This document shows, one piece after another, positions 8,050 to 17,425 of a DNA stretch of 64,000 nucleotides (position 1 is its first letter; the number at the start of each line of letters is the position of its first letter). The notes beneath the pieces are model-generated. The model searched no databases, was not told the origin of the DNA, and saw nothing but the letters and a program-made list of their open reading frames with translations. This DNA is from Planctomycetota bacterium. Its GTDB lineage: Bacteria; Planctomycetota; Planctomycetia; Gemmatales; HRBIN36. The stretch is from NCBI GenBank assembly GCA_014584395.1, contig JACTMY010000010.1, positions 186,001-250,000 of the forward strand, read 5' to 3'. The position numbers and the translations under genes were made by a program.

Positions 8050-9363
8050 TTAGTAGCGCAGCTCCACCGAAAAGTTCACGCCTTGAAGCCAAAAGCTGCT
8101 TTGATCAAACGGCACCACGGGTCGAGCCGGGCCGGTGAAGGGACCGAAATTGCCCGAGAGCGGCAGCGGCGTGGTGTTGATGACGCGGTCGATCTGCTCG
8201 CCGGGCCGAACCACCTTGTTCCAGTACAAGAACGTGTATCCCGCGCCAACGCGGACCGTCTCGTTCAATTGGTAATAGGTCTGAAAACTCACTTCGGGAA
8301 CGACGCCAAACTCATCGTTCGTGTGTCGGCCCATATTCGTCACCGGGCTGGCATAGATGCCCCCGGGCGCTATGTCGATGCCGCTCGTTGGCGTTTGCTT
8401 TAGGAAGGAAAAGCCATCGACGCGAATGATCTGTTCGGTCCATCCCAAGGCCAGCTTGGCGGTCGACTGCAACGTGAAACGGCCGACGTCGTAGCTCGCC
8501 CGAACACCGATTTGGCCGCCGTAGAAATGATTGCTGGTCTCGAAGTTATCCTGATGGCCGACGATGGCGCCGACGTCCGGGATATCCACGCCGTTGAAGC
8601 TCGTGCCGAAGCGGTTGCCGATGGTTTCGGAAACACCCTGGTAGTGCAAATTCTCTTGCAGTCCCAGATAGCGGAATCCCGCCAGGCCATCGATCCGCAA
8701 GCCGCAAGCTCCCGCCCCGTTCAAGTCATTGAAGGCGATGTTCAGTTCCGCTCCCCAAGCCTGGGCGTCCAGCGAAAAATGAACTCCGCCGGCAAAGTCC
8801 GTGGGGAAAGTGTAGATGAATCGGCCTTCGGTGCCATTGACGCGCTGGAACGGCAGACTCAAGACGGGAAAGCCCTCGGAATTGGTCGTAAAGGTCTGAT
8901 TGACCCGCCGTTGTTCCAGCAGAAACCCGTTGCCTTCCAGCGTGATGGAACCATCCGTTCGCAGATGGTAGCCAAACCCCACCCGCATACCGGAAAAGAC
9001 GCCATATTGGAAATCCTCGTTGCCCAAGAGGATCAGGGTGTCTGACTGCCCCAGTACGCCGGTGTTGGTGAAGATGTCGGGATTGCTGACGATCGTCGTG
9101 GTCAGGAGCGGCACCGAGACGGGGCTGCGTTTCATGGACCACAGCAAATAGTCAGCGCTGACCCAAAACCGCGGCGGACAAGCGCCATGGCACGGCAGGG
9201 GCTCGCACAACTCGCTCCATACCGAGGGAGGCTGAGGGCCAAAGGCCGTACCCACAACGTGGGACATGGGCCGTTCCGACATGATGACCAAGGGTTCCTG
9301 AGCTGCACCACTGAGCCACCAACTGGCCGCCAACCCTATGGCGAACAGGCCTTTCCTGAGCAT
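8050..9363 (-). CDS. BBP7-family outer membrane beta-barrel protein
   Basis: A 437-residue exported protein with signal peptide MLRKGLFAIGLAASWWLSGAA. After a short Cys-containing linker comes RFWVSADYLLWSMKRSPVSVPLLTT, the characteristic opening of planctomycete BBP7 proteins, then alternating amphipathic strands (QYGVFSGMRVGFGYHL, ITLEGNGFLLEQ, GFRYLGLQENLHY, IGVRASYDVGRFTLQSTAKLALGW). It ends in aromatic FSVELRY, a terminal pattern recognised by the outer-membrane assembly machinery. Probably a surface barrel or porin-like protein; cargo unknown. It stands alone and converges on the terminator at 7950-8004. Confidence 0.88.
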   Translation of the reverse strand: MLRKGLFAIGLAASWWLSGAAQEPLVIMSERPMSHVVGTAFGPQPPSVWSELCEPLPCHGACPPRFWVSADYLLWSMKRSPVSVPLLTTTIVSNPDIFTNTGVLGQSDTLILLGNEDFQYGVFSGMRVGFGYHLRTDGSITLEGNGFLLEQRRVNQTFTTNSEGFPVLSLPFQRVNGTEGRFIYTFPTDFAGGVHFSLDAQAWGAELNIAFNDLNGAGACGLRIDGLAGFRYLGLQENLHYQGVSETIGNRFGTSFNGVDIPDVGAIVGHQDNFETSNHFYGGQIGVRASYDVGRFTLQSTAKLALGWTEQIIRVDGFSFLKQTPTSGIDIAPGGIYASPVTNMGRHTNDEFGVVPEVSFQTYYQLNETVRVGAGYTFLYWNKVVRPGEQIDRVINTTPLPLSGNFGPFTGPARPVVPFDQSSFWLQGVNFSVELRY

Positions 9364-9620
9364 GACGATTCACTCCATTGAATCCACATGGACACTCGCA
9401 CACATCCTTATCCATGCCATTCGGCTCGAATCTCCATTCATCACCAACCGGTTCGATCCAATCCTCTCGATCTGATGGAGAAGCAGCCTGCTAACATTGC
9501 TTTAACCGTTAAATCCCCAAAGGTCCCCGAAAGTCAGGGATCGAGCAGACAAACCCCGCGGCCTTTGGCATAATAAAAAGGTTCAATTCTCATGGTCCAA
9601 GACCAGGAAAGTTACCTCCC

Positions 9621-11534
9621 ATGATCAACGAATCCCTCAAGAATCAAATTCGCAAGCTGCTACTGCGCGTCCAGAAACCCGCTCAATATCTCGGCGGGGA
9701 ATTGGGTAGTGTGATCAAGGATCATCGCCAAGTCGAAGGAAAACTTTGCCTGGCTTTCCCTGACACGTATGCCCTGGGCATGAGCCACCACGGCCTGCAA
9801 ATCCTCTACAGTGTCATGAATAGGGACCCGCGCTGGGCATGCGAGCGGGCTTTTGCTCCATGGATTGATTTTGAAAACGCACTGCGGCGAGCCCACCTCC
9901 CCCTGTACAGCCTGGAAACCTTCACGCCCTTGGATGCATTCGATCTCATCGGCTTCAGTCTGCAATACGAAGTCTGTTTCACCAATCTCCTGACCATGCT
10001 CGATTTAGGCCGCATCCCGCTCCATGGGCAGGAGCGCACGCTCGACCAGCCTTTGGTGATTTGCGGCGGACCCGGCGCGCAAAACCCCGAACCGCTCGCT
10101 CCGTTCGTGGATGTGTTCCTCATCGGCGATGGCGAGGAGAGCTTGCCCTGGGTGATGGAGCGATGGATGGCCCTCAAACGCGCTGCTCAACGCGATTTGG
10201 ATTCCATGACGCATGATGCCATGAACGATGACGAAGTGCGCCAGCGATCACGGCATTGCCGCGAGGAAGCGCTGGCTCAATTGGTCGCCGAGTTGCCTCC
10301 CAGCGGTGATCCCTTCCTCTATGCACCTCGGTTTTATGAGCCGGAATACGACGCTCAAGGAAACCTGGTCGCCGTGCATCGCACCCGGCCCGACGTGCCC
10401 CGGCAAGTCATGGCGTGCACGATCCAGCAAGACTTCGATGCGTTTCCCCTGCCCACGCAGCCAATCGTGCCCTTTGTGGAAACGACTCACGACCGCATCG
10501 CCATTGAAATCATGCGCGGCTGTCCTTGGCAATGCCGCTTTTGTCAGAGCACGGTGATCAAGCGGCCGCTGCGGACCCGGTCCGTGGAGACGATCGTTGC
10601 CGCGGCCCTGGAGAGCTACCGCCACACGGGGTACAACGAAATCAGCTTGCTCTCCCTCTCTTCAAGCGATTACCCCGAATTCGAGCGGCTCGTTCGCAGG
10701 ATGCATGAAGTGTTCCACCCGCTGGGCGTGAACGTCTCCCTGCCCAGCTTGCGAGTGAACCATCAACTCCGCAGCCTGCCGCAACTGATCAAGGGTGTGC
10801 GCCAACATGGACTCACCTTAGCCCCCGAAGTGGCGCGGGATGACATGCGCGAACAGATCCGCAAGCCCGTGAGCAATGAGGACCTCTATGAAGGCTGCCG
10901 GGCCGCTTTCAAGCATGGCTGGCGGCGCGTCAAACTGTATTTCCTGATCGGCTTGCCCGGCGAGCGCGCCGTGGACCTCGATGGGATTGTCGACATGGCC
11001 GAGCGCATTAGCCGCATCGGCAAGGAAACCACCGGCCGCTTCGTTGAGGTCACGGCTTCGGTCTCCAATTTCGTGCCCAAGCCGCATACGCCCTATCAAT
11101 GGAACGGCATGCAAACCCGGGACTATTTCCAGTGGGCCGGGCGTTATCTCAAACAGCGGTGCCAACTCCGCTCGGTGCGCATCAAGCAGCACGACGTTGA
11201 ACGCAGCCTGCTGGAAGGATTGCTCACGCGCGGGGATCGCCGTGTCGCGTCCGTGCTTGAAACCGCCTGGAGGCGCGGCGCGCGCATGGATGCGTGGCAG
11301 GAGTGCTTTCATCCCGAGCTATGGTGGCAAGTCTGTGCCGACCTGGGCATCGACTTGAACCAGGCCATCCATGAAGCCCGCCACGTCGACCAATTGCTGC
11401 CATGGGATCACGTCAACGTCAAGAAGGGACGCGAGTATCTGGAGAAAGAACAGCAGCGCAGCGTCGTCCAACTCGGCGTGATGGCTCACGCCCGAGAAGA
11501 CCGGCCGACGGAGCACTTTGTCGTTCGCCCATGA
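9621..11534 (+). CDS. TIGR03960-type radical SAM protein
   Basis: A 637-residue radical SAM enzyme. The N-terminal 250 residues resemble the B12-binding-like domain of this family (DTYALGMSHHGLQILYSVMN, VICGGPGAQNPEPLAPFVDVFLIGDGE). The radical SAM core starts near residue 290 with MRGCPWQCRFCQS, giving the CxxxCxxC cluster ligands, then ISLLSLSSSDYPEF, LAPEVARDDMREQI and KLYFLIGLPGE. This matches TIGR03960, whose reaction is not established. In many bacteria it is followed by a DUF2344 partner; that partner is absent here and the C-terminal 100 residues do not look like it. Start ATG as in the track. Confidence 0.88.
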   Translation: MINESLKNQIRKLLLRVQKPAQYLGGELGSVIKDHRQVEGKLCLAFPDTYALGMSHHGLQILYSVMNRDPRWACERAFAPWIDFENALRRAHLPLYSLETFTPLDAFDLIGFSLQYEVCFTNLLTMLDLGRIPLHGQERTLDQPLVICGGPGAQNPEPLAPFVDVFLIGDGEESLPWVMERWMALKRAAQRDLDSMTHDAMNDDEVRQRSRHCREEALAQLVAELPPSGDPFLYAPRFYEPEYDAQGNLVAVHRTRPDVPRQVMACTIQQDFDAFPLPTQPIVPFVETTHDRIAIEIMRGCPWQCRFCQSTVIKRPLRTRSVETIVAAALESYRHTGYNEISLLSLSSSDYPEFERLVRRMHEVFHPLGVNVSLPSLRVNHQLRSLPQLIKGVRQHGLTLAPEVARDDMREQIRKPVSNEDLYEGCRAAFKHGWRRVKLYFLIGLPGERAVDLDGIVDMAERISRIGKETTGRFVEVTASVSNFVPKPHTPYQWNGMQTRDYFQWAGRYLKQRCQLRSVRIKQHDVERSLLEGLLTRGDRRVASVLETAWRRGARMDAWQECFHPELWWQVCADLGIDLNQAIHEARHVDQLLPWDHVNVKKGREYLEKEQQRSVVQLGVMAHAREDRPTEHFVVRP

Positions 11535-11573
11535 TGCTCACTTCCACAGCAGCCGGTTCCGTTTAGCTATGGA

Positions 11574-12179
11574 TTAGCCGCGGTGTAAGATGGCACACAG
11601 TGCCCTGGCGCCGCCGGGGTGGGCCAAACTTTCATAACGAATCGGACGAATCTCCCGAACGTGCCATCCTTGATGAAACACTTCATGGATCTCCCGCTCG
11701 CTGACCCGGCGGGGACCGATTTCGGATGTTTCCTCGGTGCTGAAACAGAGAAGAATCAAGGTTCCATGGGGCTTGAGGACCGCATGGAGTTGCTGAACAT
11801 ATTGGCCGCGATCATCGTCACTGAAAACGTGAAAGAGACCGCTATCGAGGATGACATCGAATTCGGTGCCGACAGATTCTAAATGCAGGGCATCATGCGT
11901 GAGGAAAGTCACGTTCAGGCCGCGTTCCCTGGCCTTGGCCTGGGCCGCCGCCACAGCCAAGGGCACCGCGTCCAAGCCGACGACTTCGCAGCCATGCTGG
12001 GCCAGGTAAAGGGCGTTCTCCCCCGTCCCACACCCCACGTCGAGGACCTTGCCATGAAGCAGGCCTTCCTTCGTTAGCCGAATGACTTCCGGTTGAGGTC
12101 GGCCGGTTTCCCAAGGGGGCGCTCCCTCCTGATAAACTTTGTGAAAAAACTGACTCGGCACCCCTCGCTCATCGGTCAT
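11574..12179 (-). CDS. Class I SAM-dependent methyltransferase
   Basis: A 201-residue protein with the seven-strand methyltransferase motifs: VLDVGCGTGENALYLAQ (motif I, SAM-binding glycine loop), VVGLDAVPLAV (acidic residue binding the ribose), and DVILDSGLFHVF with TLILLCFSTEE later on. The N-terminal FFHKVYQEGAPPWETGRPQPEV is typical of the TehB/thiopurine-methyltransferase-like group (PPWD/E-type). Substrate unknown. Not in an obvious operon; it converges on the radical SAM gene. Confidence 0.85.
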   Translation of the reverse strand: MTDERGVPSQFFHKVYQEGAPPWETGRPQPEVIRLTKEGLLHGKVLDVGCGTGENALYLAQHGCEVVGLDAVPLAVAAAQAKARERGLNVTFLTHDALHLESVGTEFDVILDSGLFHVFSDDDRGQYVQQLHAVLKPHGTLILLCFSTEETSEIGPRRVSEREIHEVFHQGWHVREIRPIRYESLAHPGGARALCAILHRG

Positions 12180-12387
12180 GCGTCACCTCGAGTGTTCAAA
12201 TTCATTAGCCACGTCGCACAAGGCTCTCTTTGAGGGTTTCCTACTCGATAAAACACCCAACTTGCCTGCTTGGTCTTCAAACCTGAAAATCACATGCCAG
12301 GCCGCTTTAAAAGTTAAAGTTTACCCGCTTTAACAGCCGAGTTGAATGGGGGGAACCGAATCTTCTTTGCAAGGGGATGCTTCGTCC

Positions 12388-13821
12388 ATGATCGGTCGAA
12401 GCTGGACATGGGTGCTGGGGTGGCTGCTCCTGGGCGGCACCTGCGTGCTAGGTCAGGATGATCCTGGTGTTTCCTACGTCCGCAAGCAGCGCTTTCCCAT
12501 TCCTTTCAACATCACCCCCGGCGACGAGCAGCGCGTGCGCGAAGTTCGCCTCTCCGTCTCCGAGGATCAAGGGCGCAGTTGGCGCTTTTATCGCTCGGTG
12601 CTTCCCCAGGATAAGTATTTCGATTTCTCCTGCCAGCGGGATGGCATGTATTGGTTCATCGTCCAAACGCTCCATACCGACGGCACTTTGCTGCCGCCGC
12701 ACTTGGATAACGTTCCCGCCGGGCTGAAGGTCGTCGTCGACACGCAACCGCCGCAAATTACCTTGCGGCCGATCCCGACTCAAGGAGATCAGGTTGGCGT
12801 GGAATGGGATATCCGCGAGGAGTATCTCGACCGCGGCAGCATTCTTCTCGAAGCGCGCCCGCCGCAAGGCGAATGGCAAACGATCTCGATCGAACCCCAA
12901 CCCTACGGCCGACGAACCTGGAATTGGACCGGACGAGGCCAACTGGAGGTCCGGTTGCGTGCCCGCGACCAGGCCGGCAATCAAAATTCCGCATTCACGC
13001 AAGTCACTGGATCGGGAACGGGCACGGGTAGCGGTTCCTTCGATGCTCCGCGCAATGATCCAAACTTCGGTCAACGCCAACCGCCACGCCAACCGTCTGG
13101 GTCTGGAGTTGGATCAGGAAGCCCTGAGCCTTCCTCCAACACCGTCTACGTCAATCACACGGACATCAACGTTCGCTTCGCACTGGAGGATGTGGGTCCT
13201 TCCGGCGCCGTGGTGGAGTTGTACTACACCAAGGGCGGTGGCCGATGGGAGAAATACCGGGAACCGCAAACCTTCCGCGAATCCAGCCAGCGCGAGGCCA
13301 GCTTTCGGGCCACTCTGCCCGGCGAAGGGGCCTATGGCGTCTCCTTGTCGATCAAAAGCGGCGTGGGTTATGGTGATCCGCCGCCGCGTCCCGGTGAAGC
13401 ACCCCAAATCTGGGTGGTCATTGATCTCACCAAGCCGCAGGTCAAAATGGGCAAGGTGCAAGCCCAGCGCACCGCCGACGGCGGCGTCCTAACCATCCAA
13501 TGGACCGCCCACGACACCTACCTCGACGGGCAACCCATCACGCTGCTTTACGCTGATGAACTCAAGAACTCCTGGCAACCCATCGCTCGAAACATCGACA
13601 ATCAAGGGCAATACACTTGGCGGCTTCCCCCTGAAGTGCCGCCCAGAATTTACGTCAAGGTCGAGGCGCGCGACAAAGCTGGCAACGTGGGCTTCGCCGA
13701 GACGGATCAACCCGTGATCGTCGATCTGTCGCAGCCGCGCGGTCGATTAATCGGCGTCGATCCCGCGGGTCCCAGCACCAGCGGCGGCTCTTCTTCGAAC
13801 CTGCCCTCGATCGATCCTTGA
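12388..13821 (+). CDS. Secreted protein with tandem beta-sandwich units
   Basis: A 477-residue exported protein of unknown function with signal peptide MIGRSWTWVLGWLLLGGTCVLGQ. It appears to be an internal duplication. Each half begins with a Y-V segment and a strand-rich stretch about response to something (EVRLSVSEDQGRSWRFYR; VVELYYTKGGGRWEKYRE), then a second sandwich ending ARDQAGNQ or ARDKAGNV. The ARDxAGN ending is typical of Ig/fibronectin-like or Y_Y_Y-type modules. A Gly/Ser/Pro-rich linker (residues about 210-255) joins the halves. The start at 12388 gives a proper signal peptide, and AAGGGGA lies 11 bases upstream. No catalytic motif seen. Confidence 0.7.
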   Translation: MIGRSWTWVLGWLLLGGTCVLGQDDPGVSYVRKQRFPIPFNITPGDEQRVREVRLSVSEDQGRSWRFYRSVLPQDKYFDFSCQRDGMYWFIVQTLHTDGTLLPPHLDNVPAGLKVVVDTQPPQITLRPIPTQGDQVGVEWDIREEYLDRGSILLEARPPQGEWQTISIEPQPYGRRTWNWTGRGQLEVRLRARDQAGNQNSAFTQVTGSGTGTGSGSFDAPRNDPNFGQRQPPRQPSGSGVGSGSPEPSSNTVYVNHTDINVRFALEDVGPSGAVVELYYTKGGGRWEKYREPQTFRESSQREASFRATLPGEGAYGVSLSIKSGVGYGDPPPRPGEAPQIWVVIDLTKPQVKMGKVQAQRTADGGVLTIQWTAHDTYLDGQPITLLYADELKNSWQPIARNIDNQGQYTWRLPPEVPPRIYVKVEARDKAGNVGFAETDQPVIVDLSQPRGRLIGVDPAGPSTSGGSSSNLPSIDP

Positions 13822-14004
13822 ATCAAATCCTGCCATACAGCTTTGCGCCCAGAGCGGCTCACGTATCGAACTCCCGCCTAAATCGAAAAAACATCTCACT
13901 ACTCTGGCGTTGGCTTGTTAGACTATGATCAAGGTGTCATCGAACACCCACAGTGCCGAAACCCATTTTGCCATAGCCAGTTCGGAAGTTGGAAAGGGCA
14001 GCCC

Positions 14005-15120
14005 ATGCAGCCACCACAACCACCTCGAGGGATGTATCCCGGTGGAGTTCCTCCGCAATTGAGCCGCTCTGGAACGCAATCCCCTCTGGGCCAACCGCCG
14101 ATGGCGCCGAACATGCCGGGGATGCCTGGAATGACCGGCCTGCAGCCCGTGCCGCCTCACATCACGCCGCCTCCGGTCCCGCCAGGGATGGAAATGCGTA
14201 CAAACATCGTCGTGCGCCGGCAGCCCGTGATTCGATACTTTCGCCGGGCCAGAGTAGGACAAGTTCATTCCCTGCAGGTGCGCATCGAGGCTGAAGGGGC
14301 GGCGGGTTCGCGGTCCGGCTCCGAAATCACCGGCACGGAACCGATGGTAACGATTCAGCCCGTTATCCCCGGGGCGATCATCACCCCCGCTTCCGCTGAC
14401 ATTTTGCTGCAGCCCGGCAGCGAGGCCAATTTCTCGGTGTTGCCCTTGGGACATGGCCGATTGCGCGGCGCTCGGGTTGACTTGTCGCGCCAGGGCCGCA
14501 AGCTCACGTCCGTGGACCTGCCCATGCGCGCCAATCGCGGCCGGTTAGTTCGCTTCCTGGTGCTATTGACAATCCTTGGATTGATCATCATCAAGTATCC
14601 CTGGAAGGCTAATTGGGAATACTCCATCGAGAAAGTGACCCCTGCCGTGGTCAAGGAGCCTGCGCCCAAGGAGAAAACTCCCGACCTTGCCGCACCGCCG
14701 GAAGCAGACGGCAACAATCCACCCAAACCCGACAAGGATGCCCCCACTCCGAGCGGTGCCACGCCCAAATTGCTGGGTGGCACGGTCGATAAGAAAAATC
14801 AAATGTTAAAATTCGAGCATGACGAAGCGATTCGCCAATACATCGACATCCATGCAGGCAAATTAGGTTTGGGTGAAAAGGCAGCTGGCTTGGCCAAACC
14901 CGTTCAAGATTGGACGAGTTTCGATTTCTTCATCGCTGGCGCGTTCCACATCAAGCCAGGCATTCTTTGGACTTACAACGGCATTCTCACGATCCGCGAG
15001 ACGCCGCTGGGTGACATGTATTTCCTCGGCGTGATGGCGGGATTAACGTTGATCGCTTCGGTCCTGACCAGACCCTTGCAACGACGCATGCCCGGCCCCA
15101 TGCTCGAAGTTCGAACCTAG
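14005..15120 (+). CDS. Pro-rich membrane protein of unknown function
   Basis: A 371-residue protein I do not recognise. Residues 1-60 are rich in Pro, Gly and Met and probably disordered. Residues about 70-175 look like a beta domain (IVVRRQPVIRYFRRARVGQV, SLQVRIEAE, FSVLPLGHGRLRGARVDLS). A transmembrane helix follows at about 182-198 (LVRFLVLLTILGLIII), then a charged Pro-rich linker and a folded segment, and a second helix at about 335-352 (YFLGVMAGLTLIASVL). The track ORF starts 30 codons earlier at TTG and would add a Cys-containing segment (CRNPFCHS); I prefer the ATG at 14005 because GGAAAGGG precedes it, but the upstream start is possible. Confidence 0.55.
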   Translation: MQPPQPPRGMYPGGVPPQLSRSGTQSPLGQPPMAPNMPGMPGMTGLQPVPPHITPPPVPPGMEMRTNIVVRRQPVIRYFRRARVGQVHSLQVRIEAEGAAGSRSGSEITGTEPMVTIQPVIPGAIITPASADILLQPGSEANFSVLPLGHGRLRGARVDLSRQGRKLTSVDLPMRANRGRLVRFLVLLTILGLIIIKYPWKANWEYSIEKVTPAVVKEPAPKEKTPDLAAPPEADGNNPPKPDKDAPTPSGATPKLLGGTVDKKNQMLKFEHDEAIRQYIDIHAGKLGLGEKAAGLAKPVQDWTSFDFFIAGAFHIKPGILWTYNGILTIRETPLGDMYFLGVMAGLTLIASVLTRPLQRRMPGPMLEVRT

Positions 15121-15131
15121 GAATCGAACTT

Positions 15132-16484
15132 TCACGAAGCGGCCAGCGACACCTTGGGATGCATCACTTCATCCAGCACTTGACCGAAGATCTGCAAGGC
15201 CGTATCCACCTGGGCCGGCGTCAAGCACAAGGGACCACAAAAACGGATGCTGGTTTCACCGCAGCCGAGCAGCAGCAATCCATGCTCGAAGGCTCGATCC
15301 ACGACTTGATCTCTTAATGCGGTGTCCGGTTGACCCGACGACAAAAGATCCACCGCAATCATGAGTCCCATGCCGCGGATTTCTCCCAGCCGGCAAGGAC
15401 CAAAGCGTTGCTGCAAAGAACGCAGTCCCGCTTGCAGATGTGCGCCGATTTCATGAGCATTGGCCATCATGCCTTCTTCCAACAAGTCCATGGTCGCCAA
15501 CGCGGCCTCGCAACAAACGGGATTGCCGCCGAAGGTCGATGCATGACTGCCGCTGGGCCAGCTCATGACGTCGCTTTTGGCGATGATCGCTCCCAGGGGC
15601 AAGCCGCTGGCGATGCCCTTGGCCGTGCAGAGAATGTCCGGTTCGACCCCGGCATGCTCGATGGCGAACCATTTTCCCGTTCGGCCCATGCCGCTTTGGA
15701 TTTCATCGACGACAAGCAAGATGCCATGCCGGTCGCACAGCTCTCGCAAGGCTTGCAAGAACGGCAGCGGTGCGGCGTAATAACCGCCCTCTCCCTGAAT
15801 AGGTTCGACGAAAACGGCCGCCACTTCATCCGGCGGCGCGACCCGCTTGAGCAGATTCTGCTCAATTTCGAAAACGCAGGCGCATTCCGAAGGTTGTCGG
15901 CAGCGGGTGCAGCCGCGTGGAAAAGGCACGTGATGAATCTCCGGCACCAGCGGTCCGAAGCCGCGGCGATGGACCAGCTTCGAGGCGGAAAGCGACATGG
16001 CCCCATACGTCCGTCCATGGAAGGCGCCATAAAAGGCGATCAAGCGGGATCGGCCCGTGTGTTTGCGGGCCAATTTCATGGCCGCTTCGATGGCTTCCGT
16101 GCCGCTGTTGGTGAAAAACACTTTTTTGGGGGAAGGCCCCGGCGCGATGCGAGCCAGCCGTTCCGCCAGCTTGAGCTGTGGTTCATAATAAAAATCGGTG
16201 CCGGACATGTGGAGCAGCTTGGCGGCCTGTTCCTGAACCGCCGCCACTACCCGCGGATGACAATGGCCTGTCGCAGTAACGGCGATGCCCGCAGTGAAAT
16301 CCAGAAAAAGATTGCCGTCGACGTCCTCGATCACGGCACCGCTCCCGCGGGCCGCCACCAGGGGATAGCCGCGCGTGTAGGACGGGGAGACAACGCGCTC
16401 ATCTCGTTCGAGAAAGGCTCGCGCTTTGGGCCCTGGCAGCGGCGTATGCAAACGCGGCACTGGGCAGCCATCGAACAACCACAT
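15132..16484 (-). CDS. Class III (PLP) aminotransferase
   Basis: A 450-residue PLP enzyme of the class III (acetylornithine/ornithine/4-aminobutyrate) aminotransferase family. Motifs: FTAGIAVTATGHCHPRV, FFTNSGTEAIEAAMKLAR (phosphate binding), FYGAFHGRTYGAMSLS, VFVEPIQGEGGY, LVVDEIQSGMGRTG (Asp to the pyridine N) and CTAKGIASGLPLG with the Schiff-base Lys. The HRRGFGPLVPEIHHVPFP stretch and Cys-rich CTRCRQPSECACV resemble the archaeal-type ornithine aminotransferase/broad-specificity racemase branch, so the donor cannot be assigned. I chose the ATG with GAGGG upstream, 13 bases after the upstream methyltransferase stop, over the track start. Confidence 0.85.
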   Translation of the reverse strand: MWLFDGCPVPRLHTPLPGPKARAFLERDERVVSPSYTRGYPLVAARGSGAVIEDVDGNLFLDFTAGIAVTATGHCHPRVVAAVQEQAAKLLHMSGTDFYYEPQLKLAERLARIAPGPSPKKVFFTNSGTEAIEAAMKLARKHTGRSRLIAFYGAFHGRTYGAMSLSASKLVHRRGFGPLVPEIHHVPFPRGCTRCRQPSECACVFEIEQNLLKRVAPPDEVAAVFVEPIQGEGGYYAAPLPFLQALRELCDRHGILLVVDEIQSGMGRTGKWFAIEHAGVEPDILCTAKGIASGLPLGAIIAKSDVMSWPSGSHASTFGGNPVCCEAALATMDLLEEGMMANAHEIGAHLQAGLRSLQQRFGPCRLGEIRGMGLMIAVDLLSSGQPDTALRDQVVDRAFEHGLLLLGCGETSIRFCGPLCLTPAQVDTALQIFGQVLDEVMHPKVSLAAS

Positions 16485-16497
16485 GTCGCCACCCTCG

Positions 16498-17238
16498 TTA
16501 CGACGCTTCATGCCGGCGCAGGATCGAGATCATCTCGTGGCCTGATTGAACAAAGGTTTCGATCTCAAAACCGACAAGGGGCCGCATGGCAAGCAGAAAC
16601 TCGAGCCACGAAGCCTGCGTCCAGACATGGTAATGAATGCTGTAACGAATGGCTTCGAGATGCTCGATCTGCCGCCGCGCATCCTCGTCATCCTTGGCCT
16701 GGTTGACCAGCCACACCCACTCTTCGAGGTGCTGGCGGCGGGACGATTGCGGCCCATGCTCGTGATCGCAGAACAAATGCCCCAAAGTCGTTTCCCGGCG
16801 ATGCCGATCAAAAGTGAACCGTTTGTCGGGGACGGCCAGATAGGCGATGCCATCAGGCTTCAGCACGCGAAAGAAATGCTTCAACGTGCCGATTGGGTCC
16901 TCGCAATGCTCTAAAAAATGATTGGCAATCACGAAGTTTTGCGACCCCGAGTCTACTTTATGGAGCTTTTCACCATCGTCGAGCAGATCGACGTCCACCA
17001 GGGGAAACTCGTTCAACTCCGGATACTGCCGGCGCAGGTCATCGACCGGGAGACGGTCGACGTAAAGCACCGAGGCCTTGTCGGAAAGGGGCAGCGGGTT
17101 GTGCAAGGCTCCGATTTCAATGCCTTGGCCTTGCAGGAATTGGTTAGCCAGAAAGATGCGATCCAGGGGGGGATTCGAAGGTTTTTGCTTGCCAGCACGA
17201 CGGCGCGGGCGAACCCACTCCTTCATCAAACCGATCAT
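16498..17238 (-). CDS. Class I SAM-dependent methyltransferase
   Basis: A 246-residue protein with a divergent methyltransferase fold: GIEIGALHNPLPL replaces the usual motif I (an IEIGA-type loop found in methyltransferases near polysaccharide or glycosyltransferase genes), then VIANHFLEHCEDPIGTLKHFFRVLKPDGIAYLAVPDKR, the usual motif IV-V region. Later HYHVWTQASWLEFL is also common in that branch. The N-terminal 25 residues are basic (RPRRRAGKQK). The start with AAGGAGG just upstream was chosen over the track start. It precedes the aminotransferase by 13 bases, so they likely share a transcript; substrate unknown. Confidence 0.8.
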   Translation of the reverse strand: MIGLMKEWVRPRRRAGKQKPSNPPLDRIFLANQFLQGQGIEIGALHNPLPLSDKASVLYVDRLPVDDLRRQYPELNEFPLVDVDLLDDGEKLHKVDSGSQNFVIANHFLEHCEDPIGTLKHFFRVLKPDGIAYLAVPDKRFTFDRHRRETTLGHLFCDHEHGPQSSRRQHLEEWVWLVNQAKDDEDARRQIEHLEAIRYSIHYHVWTQASWLEFLLAMRPLVGFEIETFVQSGHEMISILRRHEAS

Positions 17239-17425
17239 GCAAGCCTCCTTGCACAAAGCTTCTCGGATGCACCATCCTAAGGTTCGGGGCTTGCGACCCC
17301 GTTCACTTGTTCCATCACGTGCTTGAGCCTGCGTGGTGCCAAGTCAGGCTCATATAGGGCGTCATGTCCATGAATGATGACACGCCCTTCACCGGTGCGT
17401 TGCGGCTCACGGCTGTCGCTGGAAG

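Noticed and set aside
15330-16706. 458-residue plus-strand ORF
   Set aside because: It is antisense to the class III aminotransferase and methyltransferase, which carry all family motifs; the ORF is a shadow caused by high GC at third positions.
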